Source: Callaeas wilsoni
Lineage: Eukaryota > Chordata > Aves > Passeriformes > Callaeidae
Assembly: GCA_013398955.1 (NCBI GenBank)
Contig: VWPU01005414.1
Location: 310,001-374,000 of the forward strand
DNA: 64,000 nucleotides
Direction of reading: 5' to 3'
Under the pieces are notes generated by a model. The model was not told the origin of the DNA, did no database searches, and saw only the letters and a program-made list of their open reading frames with translations. Made by a program: the position numbers and the translations under genes. Below, piece after piece: positions 52,486-64,000 of this stretch (positions within the stretch are counted from its first letter, which is position 1; each line of letters begins with the position of its first letter).

Positions 52486-54777
52486 CTACAAAAAAGGAAG
52501 TCAGAAGTCTGTCATTAGAGATACAATACAAAAGTCAGCAACAAAATACCAGTCAAGATGAAAACTGAATCCTGTGTTTCACAGATCAAGCTTGAACCAG
52601 ACTGTGTATGTGCCTTGGACGGGTTTTTTTTTGTTAATTAAAATCCTTTTGCTAGATGAAAGCTTCCCAAAAATTCCAACACATGTATTTTTACTATTTA
52701 GAAACATGATCCTTAAACTATTCTTGCACTCTTTAACAAGACACTTTATCATACGAATCCTATCCTAGAACTGATTCTCAGTTCACAGCAGAATTTTGCA
52801 TTGCAAGCCTTCAAATGCAAAGACATGAACTAATTTTAGGTCAGAAACCAGTTGAAGATTTGGCCACTAAGATACAGTCATTTTCTATTGTGCATAAACC
52901 ACATGACCTAGGTGATAAAGCCAACAATGAAATTGTCAACACCGATATCTAAAGGAATTCCTTATGCAGCTGCACATAAGCTGCCTTTGTGAGACATGTA
53001 TCCATCTAGTGGTTTGGTTCATTTTGTTTTTTTTTAAATTTAAATAATCGTTAAAATACTACATTTTAAAACACAATTCAGAGCAGCAACTAGTTCCTCT
53101 GTTCAAGGAGTTTTTAAAGTAGGCCACATAGTCTCACAGTCAACCTCAGGGGAAAATTTATCACAGAGTACAATCCCAGAAGACCATTACAATTTCCAAT
53201 AGCCAATATCTAAATCTGAGCATTGTTTAAAGGCAGAATACTAATCACCACATTCATACTCTGAACCAGAAGAGGCACATAAAGAACCGTGGAAAAAAGC
53301 ACGGCTGCTCTTCGTTTATATATAATCACATACATACACCCCCTCTAGCATTTAGCTTTGTATAGCACTTCAAGCAGGAAATGACTCATGAAGAAGTATC
53401 AGCTCACATACAATGTCTCTTATGCTACATGCCATTATTTTTAGATCATTTCAGCAGTGTCCCTCCAAAGTCATAACAGCAATTTGCCTCTGCAATGACA
53501 TCTGCTATTTCCAGCCGTACTTGTTTTCCAGCAAATTAAATAGTTCGGAAAACAATGTAAAAATGAATATATGTGGGTATATATATAACCCTGCCCCCAT
53601 GCATATGCATACATACATGCTTCCCATAAAGCAGCCAAATCACTAGACCTAGCCAGAGTGGTAATAGCTGCTTGCCAAGCCACTTGAAAATTGAGGAACA
53701 CAGTAAATACTTACTTACACAGTAAATTCCTTACTGCATGCACTATTTAACAGTAACACGACATCTAAAACAGTCTACTTTTTCATAAGTAAGTTCTTGA
53801 AGGCCTTAAATATGCCTGTCCATCTCATTTGCCCCAACTTCATTCTCCACTGAGGTTACTGACTCTTCTTCCCTTTAGCACATTTGCCTACCTTTTCTCC
53901 CAGTAAATCAAAATCACCCAGTTCTCCTTCCCCTTCACTCTACTTCAGCCGTACCTTGTGCAATGTATTTCCTTCTCTTCCTCAAACTTAGTTTTTCCTC
54001 TCCAAAAGTCTCTGTAACTATTCCAGTCAGTATTGCTCAAGTCCAAGGGTGAGGGGGAAGACCAGTGGAGCCAGACATGAACACATGTGCCCATGGCTCA
54101 CCAGTCACACCCTGCAAAGGGGTCCCAGCCAAGACTCTAATGGAATACCACTCCAGGTGTCATCCTTCATACCATCCTCTCTGTGTCATCATCTAATGTA
54201 CTCAAGTTGTGACAGTTTTGCATACAGCTAGTAGGAAACTGAGACATTTCTTCTTCTCCTACCATCCGGCACATTTTTCACTAATACTCTGGCTGCTTTG
54301 GGAACAATAATTTTACCGTCCCTCCCTCTGAAGAGGTTACATTCCACAAGAATTCCACTTCATCCTTCTCAAGCTGCATCTAGCTATTCCAGCAAGAGTA
54401 AAACTGACTTATGGAAGGCCAAGTTAATTAAATCAGAGACAGTTCTGATTTAGGAGACATTTAAAATACATTTACGGAAGAGAAATTTAGATTGATTCAC
54501 CCTTTATTATGCCGTTTTCTACTACGCAACTCTTTGGTGACATTTCAGCTTTTATGGCATTACACAGGTGAGATGCAGCAGATAATTTAGTATGCAGTAG
54601 TGGTAGCATTAACATAGCATTAAGTGTCAAACCTTTTAGATCTCTTGGTTAGATAAATGCTCAGCATGTGAACCTACAACCATCCATATGCAAACCCCTA
54701 AAAGGCAGAGATACTTTTCACTCTGGTGGAATTTTGAGGAATAAAAGCTAAAAATACCACAGAACGAGAGTAACTTA
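52486..54777. other. CEP85L intron 1 next to exon 2, no recognised gene
   Basis: AT-rich, with short ORFs only. Confidence 0.5.
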
Positions 54778-54945
54778 AGAAAGGACTTTCGGAAGTCACC
54801 TACTCTAACCTTCAACTGAAAGCAAGATAATTAGATCAGACTACTCACGGCCCCATCCAGCTGAGTCTTGAACACCTCCAAGGACAGAGATTCCACAACC
54901 TCTCTGGTTCTTCCAGCATTTTACCACCCTCCATTCCAAGCAAAT
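54778..54945 (-). mobile_element. CR1 LINE, old 3' fragment
   Basis: Plus-strand text follows the reverse CR1 3' region: 'aagaaaggactttcggaagtcacctactctaacc', 'agatcagactactcacggccccatccagctgagt', 'cttgaacacctccaaggacagagattccacaacctctctgg'. Diverged and lacking the extreme terminus. Confidence 0.88.
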
Positions 54946-57900
54946 TTTCCAAACATTTTAAGAGTCTGGCACATTCCAAACACATTGTTGCAAAATATCC
55001 CAAAAGATGCAACAACCCAGAGCAACTAGACTCAGTTAACAAACCGGGTAAACATAATAGCGGGGGCAGACAGTCATTCCCATTGGGATCTCTGCAAGTA
55101 CTGCAAGTTGAGAAAATAACAGGCACCACAGGACACTCTGCTGTAATCTGTTCTCAGCTTCACACCTACACACAGACAGCCTGGGGACACACCAAGCCCC
55201 AGGTGTGGTGCCGAAGCACGAGTCCAGGAGGACATGCTGGCACACCACAGAATTAATGCTTTCTGGAGCACCTTTGCACCCACGGGCAGTTCAGCATCAC
55301 TAAGTTAACTCACAAAGCCTGATCCTTGAGCCGGCAGCCCTGAAGAGGTAAGTGCCAGTACACATCCATAGCTACACACAGATCTGCATGAGGCCAGCAA
55401 GACTTTCCAAGCTTTGACTCAACACAGGCCAGCCAGATCCCATCTGGCTTTCCAGGGAAATACACAAGTCTGCTTGCACAGTGCTCTGGGCTCCAGAAGG
55501 GTCTCTTCACTCAGGCACTCCCCTCTCACTTCCCCTGGGATGCACGGCTGGCTGCGCACAGCAGCAAGAGTGCACCCACACTGCCGTCACTAGGATCGTG
55601 CCTTTTCCTTACAGCCATCCTGTACACAGAGGCATGGACATGGGCTGGGGTGGAACAGTCATTTTATTCACTGGATTTCTACTGCTGAGAAGAAGCCTCT
55701 TCATTTAAAAGGGGATATGTCCCAAGAGACACTTGGTTTAGATTTTCAGTAGGTAACTAGTATGTGGGTTTTAACATATTTTAGACATGTCAACAGAACA
55801 TAGTTGCACATGATTGCTTCAAGAAATGATTTCTCCTTGCCTCCCTGACATTAAACATACTCCTTTTTCTTTTTTTAAAAATCCTTTTTAAAAAGGGTAG
55901 CTAATGACATAACCTAGGAGTCTACAGTCTTTAATGTTTCATGGCATATCCACACAATTGTGTTACCTTAGAGACCTAATGGAGATTCTCTTTCATAGAA
56001 GGCCATTACAAATATACAAGTGTCTGCATGAGAAAGTGAGTTCAATCAGCTTTGAAAAGCTGTATCATAAACAGCCAAATACAAGCACCAAGACAGTAGA
56101 AATAGACCAAATAATTCTCAACAGTAAATAACCCATAAAATAGGACCTTACAGACCTCATTAGCCCAAGATATTGTTTAAAAATTAATGTATTACTTTCA
56201 TTATTTGAAACTCACCTTCTGAGCCAAGCCCTGAGGAATCCCCAATCACTATGCACCCTGTTCTATGCTCTCCATCTCCTTTTTGGACAGCTTTCTGCAA
56301 ATGCATCTTCTTTCATGCAGCAAACAGCCTACACTAAAAGAACCAAGTGTAAAACAGGAAGATACACAGGAGTCTCCACACTGCTCAGCCAGTACACCTG
56401 CCTCACCCTGCTGCTCTAATCTCAAACCTGCCAATCAACAGCCAGTATCCATCTGCCCAAAATACCAAGTGGGGTAAGAAAAGTAAGCAAGAATTTCCAA
56501 TCAATATCTGTGCTGCTGAATTGTATATTAGCATCTGTCTATGATCATTCTTTACTGGGTTAGCAAAATCTACCTTGCATAGGATTCACTAGAGGAGAAA
56601 AAAGTAGTGTCAGGCTACTGGGCTGCAATTTCCACCAACAAACATTAGAAAATACAAGTATGATCACAAAAAAATCTCAAAAGGAGCCTTGTTTATACAA
56701 ACAGTTGAATGCCTCCTTAAATTTGGTCAGTCAAATATACCAACATAGTCCTCTGTTTCCAGCCTAGGCATTTAAAACAGATCCCTTTACAGCTAAGTAT
56801 ATAAAGGGCAGGAAGTAGATTGTTTATTAAAAGGGAATGGTTGTTGAAATTTCACTCCACAAAAACATGTATCTTTTTATGTGTGTTACAGAATGCTGAC
56901 ATCTACTGCTGTCAGAAAGGCTCTCAGTTAATTCTAGATCATTACCATGCCTAATTTCAGTGGCATGGACAGATCCGCTGTGATATACATACACGAAATA
57001 GTAACATCACCGTCTTTACATTTGGTTCCTAAAATACCTCTAACATGCTTGAATGTAAAGATTATTATTTTAAGAGACAGCTATGATGCTGTTACTTTAC
57101 CTAGATACTGAATAGAAAGCAACAGCAAAAGACTTAACTGGGTTTCACAGCAGATACATCCTGAATTAAGAATACTGATTCTTCTATTTCACACTGTGAC
57201 TGACACAGATTGTGACCAGACGTGAATCACCCATGACAGCCAGTGCAAATTTATACAGTCAAAGGATTCTGAAGAAGATCTCTCTACAGTACTATCAAAA
57301 CTAACTACACAAAGCTCATTCTAGTCATCATGGATGTGACCAGGATGTACAATTGTATTTCACGCCAGGATGGCACTGAAGCCTGCCTGAAGCCCTTTCA
57401 AGGAAAGAGTCAGCATTCAGCCCAAAGACACTGCCACAAAGTTAATTAGTTTACCCTCACCATCTGTACCTTTTACTCAAAACACTGCTAATTATGTACA
57501 AAGATCACACAGCAGTATCCTGAAAGAAGTCAACCCATCTTCAGCCCCATTCTCCCATGCCCACTCATATAATCCCGTGACATTGCTGAACTTATTCTGG
57601 TCGCATCTTCTACACACACCTCCCTTCTGAATAAGTTCTTTAAGGTGTCATAGCCTCCCTTTTGCACTCTCTTCTGTCCCATACGGTTGCATAACCATGT
57701 ATCTTTTCAAAAGGAAAAGTCTACAAAACAAACCGGCAAACGGTCTCTCAGTGATACAGCTGCTGTATTGTAGGAAAAAACTTACTTTGGTTGGAAAATG
57801 TTTGTTTACTCATCATACCTGAAAGATCGTTACTGCTACAAGATTAAAGAAAATCTCACTCTGGGGTGTGCTTCATGCAGAGCAAGTCTTCATGGATAAT

Positions 57901-60900
57901 ATTCTATTTTTTTTAACTGCTGAAAAGACAACACAGTGAGAAAAGGCAATGGAGGCAGGGGAACCCAAAATGCTAAAAAGCCTTTCCAAAAGTAGACACG
58001 AGAGCAGATGTCATACTTTAACACATTTATATAGGGCTTTAAAAAAAGCTGAGAATTAGCAATAGAATGGTGCGACAGCAGCCTCCTTCAGTCTAAGGTG
58101 AAGCAAATGATGAGGTGCAGTCATTCGATCTGATATCCTGACACAATAAAAAGATCCTGGCATGTAACTGTTCCTTCCAGACAGAGGCAAAAACCCCCTT
58201 ACTTCAAGAAATAACTACGTCATAAATTCTTTTGAAAATAAGTGTTTAAAAAATGGCATCCCAACCCTAACATCCTAGACACATACTTCCTAGGTGCACT
58301 TCATCTCTGTGGTTCTCCTGCAAAACAAATTGCAACTTTTATTAATACAAATGCTCAAAACAAGTTCCAGGCTTTTCTCTTGCAGGGCGAACAGAACATT
58401 GGAAAGAGAGATTTCTAATGCTTTCAGAGAAGGTGGTCAGATGACAGTTTCAGGATCCTTTTTTACAAATACTCTGGAGGTGGTGGAAACTCACAGCTCT
58501 ACCAGCTGGCCATGAACTAAGATACCAGAAGGTCCTAGTCCCTCCTCTCACATGAATGCAGCTGAGAGTAGGTGGATGATGCAGTTTAATCAAAGTGCAG
58601 TAAGAAGCAGAGTAAAGACAGCCTGAACTATTAAATTTTTACATTTCAGTTTCTCAAAAGTAGTTTACGGTGTCAGATAGCTAAACTATGATTCATCCTA
58701 AGGACTCATATCCTTTATTAGTGTGCTTTCTTGACAGAGCCTGCAAGAACAATTCCAAGCATGAAGAAAGATAAAAATGTACAGATATAGAGCGAAGCAG
58801 GGAAAGAAAACCAGGAATGCGAGAGTTTAAACCGAAGACTAATGAGAGAGACCTTTTTACCAACATTTTTACTTGTAGAGGCTGATAACACTGCCTGGTG
58901 TACAAAAGCTTACGCCTGTCCTCTGTACTATTAACGTGCAAAAGAATTCACTTACTAGAGAGAGAGAAAAACATAAAATAGTAGAGGAAAAAAAAACAGA
59001 AGAAAGAAACTTAAAGAAGAAAATACTCAAAATACAATCCTCAAAGTACACATACACCTGACTGGCAGTATCACATACAAAAAAAAGGCTATGGTCATAT
59101 TTTAAGGAACATAAACCTGTGCTTCAGTTTCTTGAGAGCTAAATTTTAAGTAGATTGTGTCACCAAACCTCCAGCTTCTTTTGTCTCTCAAGTTCCTTAA
59201 TAAAGGTTAAATAGTTTTGGTTTTTCTCCCCCACAGAAGTGGCTAAATGCACAGTCTCTCATCATAGATAATTACAACTATAAAACATTTGTCTTCTATG
59301 CACAGCAGTATTTCAGAGTGAACCTTCACAAGGTCTGATTTTTATGACTTTACAAATGTGTATAGGACTGTACAACAAGTTACAAGGTAACCCGTGATGG
59401 AAAGTATGCAATTAAGAAGAAACAATGGCAACTAAAAATAATAAATAAGCCAATTGGACGGATGAGCTTCTGAGAATCTTGCCATGGCAGTTTAAAGACA
59501 CAATCAGGTAGCTTACTCTCTATATCCCTCCACCAGAGTCTACAGAAAGTAAGAGGTGAACAGCTCTGTCTTTCCATCAAAGAGTCCAGCTGGCCAGCTT
59601 ATGCCGCTGGCTAAAATGGGTCTGAGCTGGGAACGCTGTTTGACATCAGAGCTAATAGGATCTACTGGTCAGCTGCTACGCAAAGGCTGCTCACCCTGCC
59701 CAGACACACACTCGTACTGCTTCCCCAGCAGAAGCCCTGCCACTCCAGAGCCCACAGAAAGTGGTTCAGGAACAAACTGTCCTCACTTATGGAAAAGGTT
59801 ATCTGCTAATTTGACTTTCTAAGCTTGCTCAGCAAGGAGTCAGACAAGAAGCAGTGCCAAGGAGGGAGTGGGAACACACAGGTCTGATGCCTAGCAGCAA
59901 TCAGGATTTTCCTACCGCCAAACTGCACATTGAGGCAGATTCTCAACTGGAGCTAGGCAGGCATAAATCTCTGGCTGCCTTCACTGAGGAGAACAAAATC
60001 TGTTCAGCTAGCAGAGAGTTGTGTTCAACTGTTAACTAAAAAGGTGGCAAAATCCTTAAACTGACACAAGTATGTAATACTGGGCTTTGCCTTCCCTGAC
60101 TTCCCCTCTAGAAAGTATGTAAACCAAACTCATATTCATAACACACTTTATAATTCATACACAGACAGCATTTAGCTGTAGTTATTTAGCATCAAACCAA
60201 TGATTAAATTCCAATCTTGACAGGAAAGAAAGAGGTTTGCTCTCATTTTATCACTGACAGGAGCAAGACCAAAAACTTAGCCCAACTGTTGATGGCACTC
60301 CTGTGAGTTTTTTGCTCCCAGATAGAACATTTGCATAAAACAGAACTTCAAAACACAAACTGCAGATGTTTCTTATTTCATGTTTGGCACACAGACAACA
60401 ACTATTACCTCATGCCGGCTATGCTGGCTTGCCTCTTTGTTTTTTGGACTCAATGCACTATTCACCCCATGGAAACACAAAATGATATTCCTAGTTTCCA
60501 TTCACTTCCATATAGCAACTGCAGAGGAAAAGGCTACCTTTTAAACCTGGAAAGTTTATCAACTGCAGCATGAAGAAGGTAACGTCTAGGAAAATAAACA
60601 CATTAAGTTATGCTTAAAGTTAACATAAACTTTGAACAGCAAACCCTCAGGACATGCAGTCAGTTCTCAGGGTCTGTTAAAAAAGCTGTTCGCTTGTAGT
60701 TGATCAGCTGAATTCTCCTATCAAAAAACAGGTAATCATCTGTTTAAGCACAGGTTATCATCTGTTTCACCCCTTCTTACATCTTAGCTTTATTGGTATT
60801 TAAAACCAGGTAAGTTTGTCTCCAAGCTGCTTGTCATTCTAACATTTTTCTTACAGAATTACCTTTGTCCTCTCTCTCTCTGTTTAAAGGCTTAATTCAA

Positions 60901-63060
60901 TCTCCTCTGTGCGTGGGGAAAAGTGAAGTAATCCTAACTGCTAAAAAGAGTCAAAAAATACTCACTGGTTTTAAGTAGCTCCCACACTTTGCAAAGTGGA
61001 ACAAATAAGAGTCTAGCAGCCCTACTTTAAAAAAGAAAAGTGCATCACTTCTCTCCTCTTTGTAGTCAAATATCAGTTCTAAAGATATCCTTGACACTAA
61101 AATAAATGGAGAAGACAGAGACTCCCTCAAAACAAAATTTCACTAAAATATTTTGCTCAAGTATGAAAAATGAAGGAAAAAGATCCTAGCACTGTTAAAG
61201 AGGTCTAATGTGCATTATAAATACAACAGGACCTACTTTAATGTGCAAGTATCAGAAAACTCAGCCTTCAGGCTATAGTTTTAGTGCATGCTAACAGAAG
61301 TATGCACTCAGTAACAGAACTATGCAAGGGAGCTCCCACATTGCTACATTTCAGTGCAAAGGATGAAATTCTGTCTTCTTGTAAGACATTAGGAGATTTT
61401 CTTTATAAACTTCTAATGCCCATGTCACAGAGCACAACTTTTCCCCACACTTGGCTTTACAACTTCCTCTCACACCTATTCAATATAAGGAAGGACAATA
61501 ACATGGAAATTGAAAAGTAGTAGTTAAAAAAAAAATCCTTCACACAATACACCATCAACTCTACCCAGGATACAACCAGCACTTCTCGTGTTTCTGTCTT
61601 CACAGCTACAATCACTTTCGATGTAAAGCTTTACATTACAATAATTCTACCAACCACAAAAAAGCCTTTGTTCAATTAGTTTAGTATTTCAGATGATGAA
61701 GAGAACAGAAAGGAGTTAAGACTGCAATGGTTAGCTTTGGTTTTGCTAAGTAGCAAAAATGATGCCTTTTAAGCAATGGTATTTCCAATGTCTTTTTGTG
61801 CTTTTAGTTAGGTCACCATATTTTGTACTTTATTTTCTTATTACCCACAGAACCATCAGGTCTTTGAACAGTGTTAGCTACTGAACTTTTATACAAAGCA
61901 CTAATTCTCAACTATAAGAATGCCTCCAAAGGCACTGAGAATTGCCAAAAGGTATAAATAACTTTGCTGAAGGTAGGCATTCAGGAGAGAAGACACCATC
62001 TTATAAGAAAGACAGACTTGAGAAAAAAAAAAGTTAATTTGTTTTGAAACATTCAAAAAAGTTGCAGCTTTCCACACCATCTGGAAACTATGAAAGGAGT
62101 AAAACAAACATTAAAAACATAAAGATACCTTATAAGGAATCTCAGATCTGACTCCAGGATCATTCAAGAATGTTTCTTGTCTGAATACCACACCACTGGT
62201 CTATAACATATCAGAAAGCTGAAAGCATCTTTTTCTCTTTTACTTGTATTTGCTAAGTCTACTTCAGGTATTTTAAGAAATGAAAAAGTAGTCAAGACTT
62301 TTACTTGACGCTGCTTGCACTGCCCTTCCTCAGCAAGACTGAGAGAGTTTCCTACCACCTCCTCAGTCATTATCCATTATTCTGGACTTGCTTAAACCTG
62401 TGAGACCACTAATTGGTGGAAGTTACACTGTCCAGTGGAATTAATGTCACTTTTTCCTGATCCTCACTTAACCTTCCTTGGCCTTCCTGGTAAGTCTGGA
62501 GATTAACTATGTATTTCCTGATGTCATCTGCAGCAGCAAACCAAGACTGTGCTGGGACATTTTTCCACTGTCCACCAGCTGACTGAAGAGCTAGTCTATT
62601 TGACTCTAAATATCCCACACCAGCCAGACATCAGGATAGATGCTTCCTGCAGTGAAATGGACAGATTCCTGTCATATGCCTGACACCAGGGTTAGGCAAC
62701 TCTAAGTCCCTCCTTCAGTATTTAACTTCTATTTTCCTGGCCCAGCTTCCCCAGTTAGTTTGCTGTAAGGTTGAGCAAGTGCTAGAGTGGGCACATGGGA
62801 GGCATATGAGTGGAGGTACACCGAAAGGTGGGAGCAACTACTCACTAGATTATTTTAGCTGCAGAATGAAATCATGCCCTGCAATCCACCTGCACACACC
62901 CCTTTAGGCAAAAGGAGGAGTTTACCTGCCGTATTTTCCACATTTCAGAGACTATCACACCTTTAAAGGAAAAAGAATAAAAAATTCTCAAAATTCAGCC
63001 TCTTTTCTTTGTGTTACTGACTCCTTTTACAGATGGGCCTTTCAAATCTCAAAAAACAGC
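54946..63060. other. CEP85L intron 1, no recognised gene
   Basis: A moderately GC-rich patch is at about 55040-55650; otherwise AT-rich sequence with no recognised exon or repeat. Confidence 0.5.
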
Positions 63061-64000
63061 AGAGGTCCCTGGGGAATGAGGAACAGAAAGATGCAGTGTC
63101 ATTTACGGCACGGCACGGCCGGCTGCAGAGAAATAGGTCACTTGAGCGCGGCTGTGCAATCAATAGGATGTTCGCACTCAGACAACCGAGCCAGATGCTG
63201 TGGAGCACAGTGCCCAGGGAAAGCTAGCACCCTCAGGGCAATTCCACAGGGGTCAGCAGTTTCTGGGAATATGAGGGATGACGTGTCAGGACTAACACAC
63301 TTGTGAGCATATTTACACGAGTTATTCCCTGCTGCAAGTTGTCCTCCTCTTCTCCAGCCATCCACCTCTGGGTCTCTGCAGCTAATCTGCAGTGGCCACA
63401 TTGAGTGCCTCCTCAACTTGCCCTGGACAGCAGGAAACTTCATGTAGGAGCCTAAGGCAGGAGCCAGAACCTTATTATACTTCAGTACACCTTCCCTCAG
63501 TGTTGGCAGGAATAAACTTCAGGACACTATATTTAGTATTATACCAGAAAAGAAATATCAAAACATAATGGCTTCCTCCTGAAGAAGTTTTACGGGGTGC
63601 AGCTGCCAGACCTGGTGGGGGCTGCAGGGAGGCCTGCGTGAGGAGGGTCCGGGGCTGCCGGGCAATGGACACAGCCGGTTCCAGACAGCTCCAAGGCAGC
63701 CACAGCAGGGTTCAGCTGAGCCCCGCTGCCTTGACGGTAGTGCCTCAGGGAAAGCATGTGTTCAGAAAGAGCAAAACACTCCTCATGAGCAACGAAGGGA
63801 GGAGGAGGAAGAGGAGGAGGAGAAGACGACCAGGGCAACAGCACAAGGAAGGCGTGTGAAGAGGAATCGACATGGACTGACACCACGGCCAAGTCTGTTC
63901 TGCCTGTGACAGTGGCTGGCAAGCAGTCTCTCTGTCTTCATCTCAACACGAGCTTTTCCATCCTTTTTTCTCTCCTGTCTCACTGAGGATTGGGAGCAGC
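63061..64000. other. GC- and CpG-richer edge, possibly flanking the CEP85L promoter
   Basis: CpG dinucleotides cluster here (for example at 63106-63150 and 63590-63740) against a CpG-poor background, as expected near a promoter CpG island. The CEP85L first exon must lie to the right of exon 2 in these coordinates. I did not find an exon encoding the conserved MWGRF start, so exon 1 itself is probably beyond the edge. Confidence 0.4.
63796..63828 (+). repeat. (GGA)n-type purine tract
   Basis: Ten or so GGA/AGA units form a purine-only strand within the GC-rich edge. Such mirror-like tracts are common close to vertebrate promoters. Confidence 0.85.

Noticed and set aside
63590..63922. 110-codon minus-strand ORF at the right edge, considered as CEP85L exon 1
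   Set aside because: It does not contain the conserved MWGRF start and its Pro/Ser run is the translation of the GGA tract; openness is explained by GC content.

Overview
This is a bird nuclear genome window, almost entirely intronic. CR1 LINE 3'-end fragments typical of birds lie on both strands, with avian ERV solo LTRs and a few ancient MIR-like SINE remnants. There is no bacterial-style gene packing, and nearly all short ORFs look like chance.

The backbone is the centrosomal gene CEP85L on the minus strand. I can place two of its coding exons: exon 2 (52324-52485) and the large exon 3 (26126-26892). Both have canonical splice sites and compatible phases: exon 2 leaves a single G that exon 3 completes to GAT, Asp. 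Exon 1 must lie beyond the right edge, where CpG-containing GC-rich sequence begins at about 63.1 kb. I did not find exon 4 or later exons; they are presumably beyond the left edge. The window is therefore part of intron 1, all of intron 2 and much of intron 3.

Two small genes lie on the plus strand inside CEP85L intron 3, antisense to it. The first is phospholamban (PLN), with its whole 52-codon reading frame in one exon at 12832-12990. The second, about 5.3 kb downstream, is the most interesting thing in the window: an intact 32-codon ORF at 18256-18354 in a strong Kozak context. It encodes a single-span membrane micropeptide that aligns without gaps to the PLN transmembrane helix. It keeps the Leu-x-x-Asn-Phe-x-x-Ile SERCA-contact pattern and ends in a sarcolipin-like Val-Lys. 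It lacks the PLN phosphorylation domain and all three PLN cysteines. I read it as a PLN tandem paralogue reduced to sarcolipin size, a candidate undescribed SERCA regulator.

Layout by region: 1-12.7 kb is intron 3 of CEP85L, possibly containing the noncoding first exon and intron of PLN. 12.7-18.4 kb holds PLN, a near-identical repeat pair flanking it, a CR1 copy and the micropeptide. 18.4-26.1 kb holds a palindromic LTR-derived foldback and another CR1. 26.1-26.9 kb is CEP85L exon 3. 26.9-52.3 kb is intron 2, with two solo LTRs and CR1/MIR pieces. 52.3-52.5 kb is exon 2. 52.5-64 kb is intron 1, rising to a GC-rich right edge.
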